Source: Corynebacterium tuberculostearicum (GTDB taxonomy: Bacteria; Actinomycetota; Actinomycetes; Mycobacteriales; Mycobacteriaceae). From it: a DNA stretch of 64,000 bases. The notes beneath the pieces are model-generated. The model made no database searches and had not been told where the DNA came from. It saw nothing but the letters and a program-made list of their open reading frames with translations. The stretch covers positions 1,054,001 to 1,118,000 of the forward strand of contig NZ_CP065972.1 of assembly GCF_016127015.1 (NCBI RefSeq). The letters are read 5' to 3'. Positions 7,597 to 16,260 of this stretch are shown one piece after another. The first letter of the stretch is position 1, and each line of letters begins with the position of its first letter. The translations under genes were made by a program, and so were the position numbers.

Positions 7597-8493
7597 ATGC
7601 CTCTCAAGAAGCTTTACGCCGCGGCTACCGCTACTGGCGCAGCCGTAGCAGCACTCTCCGCCCCGCAGGCCATGGCGGCAGACGCCCAGACTGTGATGTT
7701 CGGCGATTCTGGCTTTGCCAACCCAACCTATGGCCAAATTGGTACTACCTCGAGCCTGTCCCCTTCGGCAAGCACTACGCTCTCTTCTGCCACCCACGGC
7801 ATCGAAGACGCTCCTGGCGCGCCGTCCCCACAGGGTTGCCCGCAGGGTCAGAGTAATGTTGGCCGCGAATTGGGGCGCGTTTCAGGTCAGCACGTAGCCA
7901 ACTATGCATGCTCTGCGGCGAAGGCCGCCGGCCACTCGCACCGCAAGGACTTCCAGGAACAGATCAACGGAGCCATTGCCAATAATGATCTCAATGGTGC
8001 CACCAAAAATGTTTTAATTCAGTTCGGCGCCAATGATTTCCAGGAAATCGTGCGCCCATCTCTTTCTTCTTCCAACCCCTACTACGACGGAATGAAGCAT
8101 TCGATCCAGCGGATTCGCCACGCCGCCCCGAATGCCCGCATCACCGTTGTAGGTTATCCCGCTATCTCCGCCCGCAATGGCGCGGTATGCCCGCTGCGTA
8201 CCTCCGCACCGGGTTCCTCTGAAGCCGGGTTCAACATGGACTACGCGGGCCTGGTTCGCACCGGTGAGGACCACGTCAATAGCGCCATGTACAAGGCAGC
8301 ACGCGCAAACGGCGTGCAGTACTACAACCTACGTGCCGACTCCATTGATCACGGCATGTGCGCGCCGGACAGCACTCGCTGGATTTCCGGCAAGTGGGAG
8401 TACTCCGTACCGCACAACCTCTTTAATCACCTCACGCACCTGGGCAACCGCAACGTCGCCCAGCTGCTTAACTCCAAGGTGCTGGCTCACTAG
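7597..8493 (+). CDS. secreted SGNH/GDSL-type hydrolase
   Basis: An exported esterase-like protein of 298 residues. A signal peptide covers about 1-27 (MPLKKLYAAA start, cleavage likely after AMA). Block I is MFGDSGFA with the nucleophile Ser38, block III is FGANDF near 143-148, and block V is PHNLFNHLTHLG near 272-283 with a candidate catalytic His. Four Cys residues (81, 105, 198, 255) may form disulfides outside the cell. Mycolata use such enzymes on lipids or cell-wall esters; the substrate here is unknown. It faces the core operon alone and shares its stop with pepQ inside a CTAG. Confidence 0.85.
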   Translation: MPLKKLYAAATATGAAVAALSAPQAMAADAQTVMFGDSGFANPTYGQIGTTSSLSPSASTTLSSATHGIEDAPGAPSPQGCPQGQSNVGRELGRVSGQHVANYACSAAKAAGHSHRKDFQEQINGAIANNDLNGATKNVLIQFGANDFQEIVRPSLSSSNPYYDGMKHSIQRIRHAAPNARITVVGYPAISARNGAVCPLRTSAPGSSEAGFNMDYAGLVRTGEDHVNSAMYKAARANGVQYYNLRADSIDHGMCAPDSTRWISGKWEYSVPHNLFNHLTHLGNRNVAQLLNSKVLAH

Positions 8494-9596
8494 GCGGGCA
8501 GTTCAGTAAATTCCTTCGTCGCGGCGGTAATGATCTTCGGTGCGCCATCGGTAATGATGAGCGTATCTTCGATGCGCACGCCGCCCTTGCCTGGCACATA
8601 GATACCTGGCTCGATGGTCAGGGTCATGCCGGCGGCGAGTTCGCCCTTACCGGTCTGTGCCGCGAACGGAGCCTCGTGGACGTCGAGGCCCACGCCGTGG
8701 CCTGTCGAGTGCACAAAGTAGTCGCCGTAGCCCGCGGCGGAGATGACATCGCGGCAGGCGGCGTCGACGTCGGCAAGCTTAGCGCCCGGTACCGAGGCTG
8801 CCACGCCCGCCTTTTGGGCGCGGAGCACCACATCATAGATTTCCTTGGCAAAATCATTCGCCGTGCCAACGACGTAGGTGCGGGTGCAATCGGAGTTGAA
8901 CCCGCGCAGGTGCGCACCGAAATCGATGGTCACAAGGTCGCCGTTCTCGATGACCCGGTCATCGGCACCATGGTGCGGCATCGCCGAATTCGGGCCAGAA
9001 GCGACAATGGTATCGAAGCTCACCCGCTCCGAGCCGAGCATGCGCATCCGGTACTCCAAATCGGCGGCCACCTGGCGCTCGGTGCGGCCGGCACGCAACT
9101 CACCAGCGGCGAGTAGATCCTCCAGCGCCTGATTAGCCAGCGCGGCAATCTCTTCCAGCTTTTCTAGCTCGAGCGAATCCTTCACCAAGCGAATTTTTTC
9201 AATGACACCGGCGATGGGAACCAAGGTAACTGACTCTGGGGCGGACTCTTCCAGGTCCTTCAGCTCAGAGACCGAGAGGTAGTCGGCTTCAAAACCGACT
9301 CGAACCGGCCCCTCGACATCTGCAAACTGCTGCAGGAGTACCTTTCCTACCGCGCGGCCTTGGACAGCCTCTAGATCAGGAACTTCGCGGGCAATCTGCG
9401 TGGTATACCGGCCGTCGGTAGCAACCTGCGCGGTAAGGTCTTTGCGCAAAAGTAGCCCGCCATTCGAGCCGGAGAATCCCGAAAGGTAGCGCACGTGCGT
9501 GAGGTGGATCACCAGAACGGCATCGATGCGCTGGCCGGCTAGTTCCGCGGCAAGCTTGCGGCGCCGGTCACTAAAACGGGTATCTGCCAAAGCCAT
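8490..9596 (-). CDS. pepQ: M24 family Xaa-Pro aminopeptidase/dipeptidase
   Basis: A cytosolic proline-specific peptidase of 368 residues. An N-terminal creatinase-like domain (1-145) precedes the pita-bread domain, with dinuclear metal ligands visible as D225 (TIDFGAH), D236 (NSDCTRT), H300 (STGHGVGLDVHE), E329 (TIEPG) and E343 (GVRIEDT). It sits between aroQ and efp, as is usual in corynebacteria. It is probably expressed with the aro genes, though 119 bp separate it from aroQ. Whether it acts as aminopeptidase or dipeptidase cannot be read from sequence. Confidence 0.93.
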   Translation of the reverse strand: MALADTRFSDRRRKLAAELAGQRIDAVLVIHLTHVRYLSGFSGSNGGLLLRKDLTAQVATDGRYTTQIAREVPDLEAVQGRAVGKVLLQQFADVEGPVRVGFEADYLSVSELKDLEESAPESVTLVPIAGVIEKIRLVKDSLELEKLEEIAALANQALEDLLAAGELRAGRTERQVAADLEYRMRMLGSERVSFDTIVASGPNSAMPHHGADDRVIENGDLVTIDFGAHLRGFNSDCTRTYVVGTANDFAKEIYDVVLRAQKAGVAASVPGAKLADVDAACRDVISAAGYGDYFVHSTGHGVGLDVHEAPFAAQTGKGELAAGMTLTIEPGIYVPGKGGVRIEDTLIITDGAPKIITAATKEFTELPA

Positions 9597-9715
9597 GATT
9601 TCATCCTTCTGGGTCGACTGCGGTGTAGAAAGTATCCACCCAGTATATCGACCCTGCCACCGCAGATGGGCGGATTTCTTTCTAGCCGGCTGCCGCCCAG
9701 CCCGTTCGTGGGGGC

Positions 9716-10144
9716 TTATTGGCAGAGGTAGTCCACTGCCGCCACGTAGCCGAAGACACCCAACCCCGCGATGACGCCGCTGGCAATAGGGCTGAGATAG
9801 GAGTGATGGCGGAAGGGCTCGCGCGCATGCACATTAGAAATATGCACTTCTACGAATCCGGCGCCATCGGCTACCTCTGCCAGGGCATCCCGCAGGGCCA
9901 CTGAGGTATGGGTAAATCCGCCGGGATTAATTATTACGGGGTGTCCCGCATCCGCGGCGGCATGCACCTTCTCAATGAGCTCACCCTCATGGTTGGACTG
10001 GAAGCACTCTACTTCTGCCCCGCGCTCGGCGGCGCGAGAGGAGACTATCTTCTCTACATCCGCCAGGGTGGTGGAGCCGTAGACATCCGGTTGCCGTTTT
10101 CCCAAGCGGTTCAAGTTCGGGCCGTTGAGGACAATAATCTTCAT
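9716..10144 (-). CDS. aroQ: type II 3-dehydroquinate dehydratase
   Basis: Dehydrates 3-dehydroquinate to 3-dehydroshikimate. The 142-residue length fits type II enzymes, which form dodecamers. Visible motifs are [15 protein letters not shown] [19 protein letters not shown] at 5-23 (with the catalytic Tyr), [17 protein letters not shown] near 71-87 with the active-site His, and [17 protein letters not shown] near 98-114. It starts 2 bp after aroB and belongs to the aro operon. Some corynebacterial annotations name this enzyme aroD. Confidence 0.96.
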   Translation of the reverse strand: MKIIVLNGPNLNRLGKRQPDVYGSTTLADVEKIVSSRAAERGAEVECFQSNHEGELIEKVHAAADAGHPVIINPGGFTHTSVALRDALAEVADGAGFVEVHISNVHAREPFRHHSYLSPIASGVIAGLGVFGYVAAVDYLCQ

Positions 10145-10146
10145 TT

Positions 10147-11217
10147 CTACTCCGAAATCGCGGCGTAGGCCGCTTCTAGCTCTTCCGTACTGGGGCCTTC
10201 GAGACGGGTGGTCTCGCCCACCCCGGTCAAGGCTACAAACCGGATCTGTCCATCGCGGTTCTTCTTATCGTGGGTCATTGCCTCATACAGGTCCGCGAAC
10301 TGCCCTGGCCTATACGTAGTCGGCAGCCCAATGCTGTGCAGGATCCGGCGGTGCTTTTCCACCAGTTCCGCGTCAATGAGGCCGCGCGCATGCGCTAGGT
10401 GGGCGATAAACATCATGCCCACCGCCACCGCGTGGCCATGGCGCCATTCATAATGTTCATGGCGCTCCACAGCATGGCCAAAGGTATGGCCGTAGTTCAG
10501 CGTTTCACGCAGGCCCGATTCTTTGAGATCCTCGCCCACCACCGCAGCCTTCACCGCAATGGAGCGCTCAATCAATTCTGGAAGATGGCCCTGCGGGTCC
10601 ACGCATGCGCCGGGGTCACTGTCATAGCGCTCAAGGATCACCGGGTCATGGATGAATCCGGTTTTAATGATTTCTGCCGAACCAGCGACAATTTCCGCCG
10701 CGGGCAGGGTTTCGAGGCGCTCGAGATCCACAAACACAGAATCTGGCTCATGAAAGGCGCCAACGAGGTTCTTGCCGGCTGCGGTATTGATGCCGGTTTT
10801 GCCGCCGACGGCCGCGTCAACCATGGCCAATAGCGTGGTGGGCACCTGAATGACCTTGATGCCGCGCATCCACCCGGCCGCGGCGAACCCAGCCAAATCG
10901 GTGGTGGCGCCACCGCCGAGGCCGATGATGACGTCACGGCGATTAAAGCCCTTCTCCCCCAGCTGATCCCACACGCCGCCGATGACGTTGAGCTGCTTGG
11001 CGGCCTCGGCATCGGGGACGTCGATAAGCGTAGGCTCCACCCCTTCAGCGGCAACGAGTTCTGCTAAGCGCTCGGCCGCGGCACGCAGCGGCGGCTGGCA
11101 GATAATGCCCGCCTGGACTGCACCAATCTGTGCACAGCGCTGCGCGATGTCCCAGTTGAGATCGGTGCCAATGCGAACTTCATAGGGCTGTGGTCCATTA
11201 ACGGCAATGCTGGGCAT
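10147..11217 (-). CDS. aroB: 3-dehydroquinate synthase
   Basis: Converts DAHP to 3-dehydroquinate using NAD and a divalent metal. The 356 residues contain [20 protein letters not shown] near 97-116, the [18 protein letters not shown] segment near 136-153, and the metal-ligand helices [14 protein letters not shown] and [11 protein letters not shown]. Full length for the family. The ATG at 11217 lies 65 bp after aroK, and its stop nearly touches aroQ, so it is an internal operon gene. Confidence 0.97.
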   Translation of the reverse strand: MPSIAVNGPQPYEVRIGTDLNWDIAQRCAQIGAVQAGIICQPPLRAAAERLAELVAAEGVEPTLIDVPDAEAAKQLNVIGGVWDQLGEKGFNRRDVIIGLGGGATTDLAGFAAAGWMRGIKVIQVPTTLLAMVDAAVGGKTGINTAAGKNLVGAFHEPDSVFVDLERLETLPAAEIVAGSAEIIKTGFIHDPVILERYDSDPGACVDPQGHLPELIERSIAVKAAVVGEDLKESGLRETLNYGHTFGHAVERHEHYEWRHGHAVAVGMMFIAHLAHARGLIDAELVEKHRRILHSIGLPTTYRPGQFADLYEAMTHDKKNRDGQIRFVALTGVGETTRLEGPSTEELEAAYAAISE

Positions 11218-11282
11218 GGTGGTCCTTTCCGTTCACCGCCGAGCCAATGGGGCGAGGAACTAGTGTTAGCGCGGCGGGGAAT

Positions 11283-11819
11283 CTACAAGGTATCGAGGAA
11301 GCCCAGGATATCGCCCACCACCTGCTGTGGGGTCCGAGCATCGGTGCGTACCCGGTAATCTGCCACCTCCTGGTAATACGGGCGCCGCACCTCCACGAGG
11401 TTGCGGTAGTGCTCGAGTGGATTGTCGGACGCAAGCACCGGCCGATTGCTATCCCCGGATGTACGCCGTGCGCCTTCTTCGGGGGAGATATCCAAAAAGA
11501 TGACGGTATGGCGCTCCAGCAGCTCACGGGTGGAATCTGTCAACACTGCCCCGCCGCCGAGGCTGACTACTCCACCAGTGCGCAGTGCCGCAGCAACGTG
11601 TTCGGCTTCGAGCGCGCGAAAGTCAGGTTCACCTAGCTCGCTAAAAATTTCCCCGCACGGCTTATTCTTAGTCTGTTCAATAAGGTGATCCGAATCCACC
11701 AGTTCGCAGCTCAAGGCGTGGGAAAGGCGACGGCCAATGGTGGATTTACCCGCACCTGGCGGGCCAACCAAAACAACGCGTGGACGGGGCAGTCCCGTAA
11801 CGGCGGTTGGGGTGGTCAT
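11283..11819 (-). CDS. aroK: shikimate kinase
   Basis: Phosphorylates shikimate at O3 with ATP. The 178-residue protein has Walker A GPPGAGKST near 18-26, DSDHLIEQ near 42-49 (shikimate-binding Asp), and SLGGGAVLTD near 85-94 with the glycine triplet. The lid segment EGARRTSGDSNRPVL follows. Its ATG is 3 bp past the aroC stop, showing tight coupling in the aroC-aroK-aroB-aroQ run. Confidence 0.96.
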   Translation of the reverse strand: MTTPTAVTGLPRPRVVLVGPPGAGKSTIGRRLSHALSCELVDSDHLIEQTKNKPCGEIFSELGEPDFRALEAEHVAAALRTGGVVSLGGGAVLTDSTRELLERHTVIFLDISPEEGARRTSGDSNRPVLASDNPLEHYRNLVEVRRPYYQEVADYRVRTDARTPQQVVGDILGFLDTL

Positions 11820-11822
11820 AAC

Positions 11823-13034
11823 TTACTCCTGGTCAAAAGCAAGGCGGTCCGAAACGTATTTATCATACGCGGCGATGGCCGCAGAGGTTTCTTCGAGGCT
11901 ATCGCCACCGAATTTTTCTAGCACGGCCCGGGCAAGAACGAGGGCAACCATTGCTTCTGCAACGACGCCCGCCGCCGGAACCGCGCACACATCTGAGCGC
12001 TGGTGGATGGCAGTAGCTTCAGCGCCGGACTCCATATCAATAGTGCGCAAGGCACGCGGAACCGTAGAAATCGGCTTCATTGCCGCCCGCACGCGCAGCT
12101 GCTGCCCGTTCGTCATGCCGCCTTCGAGTCCCCCTGCACGGTTGCTAAGGCGGGATACGCCTTCTTCGGTTCGCACCATCTCATCGTGGGCAGCGGAACC
12201 GCGACGACGGGCCTCGGCAAAACCATCGCCAATTTCCACTCCCTTGATGGCCTGAATGCCCATCAAGGCGTTGGCCAATTGTGCGTCCAAGCGGTCATCG
12301 CCGGAAATGTGCGAGCCTAGCCCGATAGGCAGGCCATCGACCACAACTTCAACGATGCCGCCCAAGGTATCACCCTGCTTCTTTGCGGCTTCAATTTCCG
12401 CAATCATGGAGGCTTCAGCTGCCTTATCGCAGGCGCGGACCGGCGAATCATCGATAGCCTCGATGTCCGCGAACGCTGGCGCAGGCCCCTGATAAGGCTC
12501 GGAAGCACCAATAGATATCACGTGGGAGAGAACCTCGACGCCCAAGGTTTCGCGCAGGAAATTGCGCGCCACGGTAGCTGCGGCCACACGGGCCGCCGTC
12601 TCACGCGCCGAGGAGCGCTCCAGGATGGGGCGCGCTTCCCTGTGGCGATACTTCACCATTCCGGCAAAGTCAGCGTGCCCGGGGCGCGGCCTAGTCAAGG
12701 CGGCACCGCGGCCGGAGTTCATCGCTTTAATAGTGTCCTCATCGTCCATATCCAGAGGATCGGCCGACATGATGGTGGTCCACTTGGGCCACTCCGTATT
12801 GCCAATCATGATGGCGATGGGACTACCCAAGGTGAGTCCATGGCGGACTCCACCCAGCACGGTGACCTCATCAGCCTCAAACTTCATACGGGCACCGCGG
12901 CCATAACCTAGGCGGCGCCGGGAAAGCTGATGGGAAATATCGGCGCGGGTAATAGGGACCCCAGCGGGCATGTGCTCTAACATCGAAATAAGAGCTTGGC
13001 CGTGGGATTCACCTGCAGTAGTCCAACGAAGCAT
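11823..13034 (-). CDS. aroC: chorismate synthase
   Basis: Forms chorismate from EPSP with reduced FMN, the last step of the shikimate pathway. The 403-residue protein starts [12 protein letters not shown], the standard N-terminus, so the frame extending to 13085 is not used. Other signatures are [14 protein letters not shown] near 37-50, [18 protein letters not shown] near 107-124, and [21 protein letters not shown] near 136-156. It heads the aroC-K-B-Q run. EPSP synthase (aroA) is not in the window, as is normal for the group. Confidence 0.96.
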   Translation of the reverse strand: MLRWTTAGESHGQALISMLEHMPAGVPITRADISHQLSRRRLGYGRGARMKFEADEVTVLGGVRHGLTLGSPIAIMIGNTEWPKWTTIMSADPLDMDDEDTIKAMNSGRGAALTRPRPGHADFAGMVKYRHREARPILERSSARETAARVAAATVARNFLRETLGVEVLSHVISIGASEPYQGPAPAFADIEAIDDSPVRACDKAAEASMIAEIEAAKKQGDTLGGIVEVVVDGLPIGLGSHISGDDRLDAQLANALMGIQAIKGVEIGDGFAEARRRGSAAHDEMVRTEEGVSRLSNRAGGLEGGMTNGQQLRVRAAMKPISTVPRALRTIDMESGAEATAIHQRSDVCAVPAAGVVAEAMVALVLARAVLEKFGGDSLEETSAAIAAYDKYVSDRLAFDQE

Positions 13035-13102
13035 GCGGGTATTATCGCACGGCCTGGCCAATCCGGTACCAACTTGGCCCCGCAATAAATTCTTCTACCC
13101 CC

Positions 13103-13525
13103 TCAAAGAGGGTGCGCACATGCGATAACGACCGTTGCCGCTAGCAACATTGCAGGACCATGCGGGCTCTCCTTCTGCCCACTGCACGCCGACCACACAA
13201 GCGTCAGAAGGGACGCGCTGCCGCTTGCTGCTACCACACCCATAAACCCAGCCACATGCCCCACCAGCATTCCCAGGGGCCAGGCGAGTTTGATGTCGCC
13301 TCCACCCACGCCTGCATGGGCCAGCCCCAGCACGAGGTAGATCCCCGGCCACCACAGCCCACTCCAATTCGCCACGACAAGCGACAGCACCGCAGCTGGA
13401 AGCGTCAGCCAATCTGGCAATCGGCGCTGCCGAACATCCCACCAGCACAGGGCTGCTGCCCACAAACAATAGATAATTCCCCCGACTATTAGCACGGGGA
13501 TCACACTAAGGCACGCTGTGAACAA
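13103..13525 (-). CDS. A24 family prepilin peptidase-like membrane protein
   Basis: A 140-residue polytopic membrane protein with the two catalytic aspartates of A24 peptidases: D30 in WWDVRQRRLPDWLTL and D77 in the GGGDIKLA (GxGD) motif. It lacks the N-terminal cysteine-rich methylase domain of full PilD enzymes and so resembles TadV/CpaA-sized peptidases. A similar gene lies between aroE and aroC in mycobacteria, so the position is conserved. No pilin genes are nearby. Its substrate is unknown. Confidence 0.8.
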   Translation of the reverse strand: MFTACLSVIPVLIVGGIIYCLWAAALCWWDVRQRRLPDWLTLPAAVLSLVVANWSGLWWPGIYLVLGLAHAGVGGGDIKLAWPLGMLVGHVAGFMGVVAASGSASLLTLVWSACSGQKESPHGPAMLLAATVVIACAHPL

Positions 13526-13607
13526 ACGCTGGGTGCCTTTGTCTACATGGCGAATTCTGCAGCTTCTACTGCACAGGAGTTGCAGGCCGCGCTTGCCGAC
13601 GCCCCTC

Positions 13608-14435
13608 CTACTTAGTCGTCTGCGACCGCTTCTGCAGCTCCTGGTTCAATGCCTTCAGCATCTCTTCCCGCGGGGCCGCCACCCCGGTAAATTGCTCGAA
13701 CTGGCTAAATGCTTGGTGCGCGAGCATGACATGCCCGCCGACGGTCTTGTACCCATTGGCCGCCGCCCACATGGTCAGCGGCGTGGGCCAAGGATCATAA
13801 ATGACGTCCAGCACCGGTGCGTGGGCAATGGCAAAGACATAGTCTTCCACCGCCGCGGCTGGAACGGTGGACACGATGACATCAACAGTGCGAGCCAGCG
13901 CGGATAAGTCCCCGTCGAAACTGACAAAGGAAAGTTCCAGCCCTAGGTTCTGGGCGAGCGGCAAAAGTTCGGAGCTGCGGTCGGAACGGTTGAGGACCGT
14001 AACCTTTTTCACCCCGCGCTCAGCTAGCGCCCACAACGCGGGACGAGCGGTGCCCCCAGCGCCAATAAGCAGCGCATGAGCTGCTGGATTATCCCCCAGA
14101 AGTTCGCCGAGTGCACCGCGTACGCCCTCGGTATCGGTATTATCTGCAAACCAACCGTCGGCCCTGCGCACCAAGGTATTTGCCGAGCCAATCAGCTGGG
14201 CACGGTCACTTACGGTATCCGCAAAGCGGAGGGCGGCAAACTTGGCAGGCATGGTCACGGAGAAACCAACAAACTCTGAGTCGCTTGCCGCCACCAGTTC
14301 CGGAAGCCCCTCCGCCGATGTTTCACAGCGGGTGTAGTCCCAACCGGCCAGCCCGGCGGCCTCGTAGCCAGCATTGTGAAGCACCGGAGACAAGGAGTGC
14401 TCGATGGGGCTACCAAGGACAGCCGCACGTGGCAT
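13608..14435 (-). CDS. aroE: shikimate dehydrogenase
   Basis: Reduces 3-dehydroshikimate to shikimate. The 275 residues show the substrate motif GSPIEHSLSPVLHNAGY at 8-24, SVTMPAK near 59-65 with the catalytic Lys, NTDTEGVRGAL near 99-109, and a dinucleotide-binding loop LLIGAGGTARPALWAL near 122-137. The following TVLNRSDRS suggests NADP (Arg after the second strand). It lies downstream of mltG by 31 bp and upstream of the prepilin peptidase-like gene. Confidence 0.93.
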   Translation of the reverse strand: MPRAAVLGSPIEHSLSPVLHNAGYEAAGLAGWDYTRCETSAEGLPELVAASDSEFVGFSVTMPAKFAALRFADTVSDRAQLIGSANTLVRRADGWFADNTDTEGVRGALGELLGDNPAAHALLIGAGGTARPALWALAERGVKKVTVLNRSDRSSELLPLAQNLGLELSFVSFDGDLSALARTVDVIVSTVPAAAVEDYVFAIAHAPVLDVIYDPWPTPLTMWAAANGYKTVGGHVMLAHQAFSQFEQFTGVAAPREEMLKALNQELQKRSQTTK

Positions 14436-14466
14436 GGTGTTCTACCTCTTTGTGGTCGTCGTGGCT

Positions 14467-15693
14467 CTACTGGGCGGGCTGCTCGGCAGCGGCGTCACCG
14501 TTGCCGGAACCAGCGCCCTCGCCTTCGCGCTTGGAGTCAAGCACGCCGGAGCGGATGGCGTCATCGACGCGGCCCAAATGCTCATCGTAAGTATCGGAGA
14601 AGACGGTGGTGCCCTCCTGGTCCACGGTGACGAAGAACTTCCAGTTGCCCTCAGCCGGCTCTTCCATAGCCTTGATTGCATCGTCCGAAGGAGAAGCAAT
14701 CGGGGTATCCGGCAGGCCTTCCTTCGCATAGGTATTCCACGGGGTCTTCTCCCCACGGGCCTCATCGGTGGTGGCCAGCTCAACGTCTTCCAAGCCGTAG
14801 TTCACGGTGGAGTCAAACTCCAGGCGCATTGGCTCATCCAAGCGGTTTAGGATAACGCGGGCAACCTTGTCGAACTCGCCCGCAGGCGCCTCGCGCTCCA
14901 CCAAGGAAGCGGAGGTAAGCAGCTCATAAGGGCTCAAGCCGATAGCCTGGGCGCGTTCTTCAATATTGGTTTCGTTGTAACGCTTGGTGGAGCGGGTGAT
15001 GAGATCCTTGAGGATATCCTTGGCCTCCATATTGGGGTCCAAGACGTACTGGCCTGGCGCGATAAGGCCCTCAATGCGCTTGGGGTCATTGCCGCGCTTA
15101 TTAATAGCGTCCAAGGCCCACTGCGGTGCGCCCAGCTCGGCTGGGTCGGTTTCGGCGGCAACCTTTTCCAGGTCCTCCTTCTTCAGGCAGTTGCCATCGT
15201 TGCAGCTGACCTCAGAAATCAGGGAGTAAATGCCGTAGCGAACGTCTCCGCCCACAACCTTGACGTCCTCCAAGGTGGCACCACCTTGCACCTCGAGCAT
15301 GTCCACGCGGTTATTCTCATCCAGCAATGCCTCGACCGCTGCGTCTGCGCTCATTTCTTCCTGCAGACGGTAGAAACCCGGCTGGATTTGGCTCGCACTG
15401 TGGTTCATCGACGCAGCAGAATCGAAAGCGTCTTTCGTCTTCACCACATTCTTTTCTACCAATGCAGGTCCGAGCTCGGACATGGACGAGCCTTCCGGCA
15501 CCTCCACCAGCTGGGTGGTACCGTTGCCGGTTCCTTCATAATCGGCGGAGGTATTGCCGAGGCGGAATCCGATGTAGATAAGGGCGCCAAGGATAACGAT
15601 GATGGACGCAATGACAACGGCAATGCCGCGCTGGCGGCGCTTGACGTATTTCGGCTCCATCGATCGGCCGAGGCGTTCTTGGTTACGGCTCAC
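14467..15693 (-). CDS. mltG: endolytic murein transglycosylase MltG (YceG-like)
   Basis: Cuts nascent glycan strands at the outer face of the membrane. The 408-residue protein has a basic cytoplasmic start, one membrane helix near 24-46, a LysM-like segment (VEVPEGSSMSELGPALVEKN near 68-87), and the YceG catalytic domain. SASLVEREA holds the catalytic Glu, and EFDSTVNYGLED and TPWNTYAKEGLPDTPIASPS are family signatures. The C-terminal 20 residues are Gly/Glu/Ala-rich and disordered. ruvX ends 5 bp upstream, so the pair is coupled. Confidence 0.95.
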   Translation of the reverse strand: MSRNQERLGRSMEPKYVKRRQRGIAVVIASIIVILGALIYIGFRLGNTSADYEGTGNGTTQLVEVPEGSSMSELGPALVEKNVVKTKDAFDSAASMNHSASQIQPGFYRLQEEMSADAAVEALLDENNRVDMLEVQGGATLEDVKVVGGDVRYGIYSLISEVSCNDGNCLKKEDLEKVAAETDPAELGAPQWALDAINKRGNDPKRIEGLIAPGQYVLDPNMEAKDILKDLITRSTKRYNETNIEERAQAIGLSPYELLTSASLVEREAPAGEFDKVARVILNRLDEPMRLEFDSTVNYGLEDVELATTDEARGEKTPWNTYAKEGLPDTPIASPSDDAIKAMEEPAEGNWKFFVTVDQEGTTVFSDTYDEHLGRVDDAIRSGVLDSKREGEGAGSGNGDAAAEQPAQ

Positions 15694-15698
15694 GTGTT

Positions 15699-16250
15699 TT
15701 AGTCTCCTGAGTTTGAAGGCTGGTCTATTGCATCATGGGAGCGTAGCGCGTTCGCGCGCCCATCTAACCAAGTCTGCAATATCTCCACCGCTGCTGCTTG
15801 GTCGATGACTTTACGGCCCTTCTTCTCGGACACGCCGGACGCGCGCAGCGCGGTGGTTGCTGCCACGGTAGTCAGACGCTCATCAGCCAAACGTACTGGT
15901 GGTGGAACTTTATCTATATTTGCATCTCGATTCAACCGACGGCGGATGCGAAACGCAATTTCTTTAGCATGTTTTACGCTTTTGGACCCATTTCCCTGCA
16001 AGTCCCGTGGCAACCCTACGATGACCTCAACTGCATCGTAGTAATCAATGAGTTCCAAGATGCGGTCAATATCGCCCTTATCGCGATCCTTGAATCCGGT
16101 TTCCCGGTGCACGGTCTCCACTGGAGTGGCAAGCGTGGCTTCCCTATTGGACACTGCCACGCCAATACGCACCGTACCGACATCGAGTGCGATCCGGCGG
16201 CCCTGCCCCGGGTCATCAACTCCGGGGGTATCTGGTTCCACTTTTGCCAC
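15699..16250 (-). CDS. ruvX: Holliday junction resolvase-like protein RuvX (YqgF)
   Basis: RNase H-fold nuclease linked to pre-16S rRNA processing and recombination. It has [16 protein letters not shown] near 20-35 (first catalytic Asp), [13 protein letters not shown] near 68-80, and [10 protein letters not shown] plus [13 protein letters not shown] toward the end (further acidic residues). I chose the GTG at 16250 because AGGAG lies 7 bases upstream and alaS ends at 16261. The longer frame to 16382 would overlap the alaS coding end. The product is 183 residues with a slightly extended C-terminus. Confidence 0.93.
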   Translation of the reverse strand: MAKVEPDTPGVDDPGQGRRIALDVGTVRIGVAVSNREATLATPVETVHRETGFKDRDKGDIDRILELIDYYDAVEVIVGLPRDLQGNGSKSVKHAKEIAFRIRRRLNRDANIDKVPPPVRLADERLTTVAATTALRASGVSEKKGRKVIDQAAAVEILQTWLDGRANALRSHDAIDQPSNSGD

Positions 16251-16260
16251 GGTCGAACTC

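Noticed and set aside
13034..13085. Longer aroC start
   Set aside because: The added 17 residues precede the canonical [12 protein letters not shown] start and run close to the next gene; ATG 13034 is the family start.
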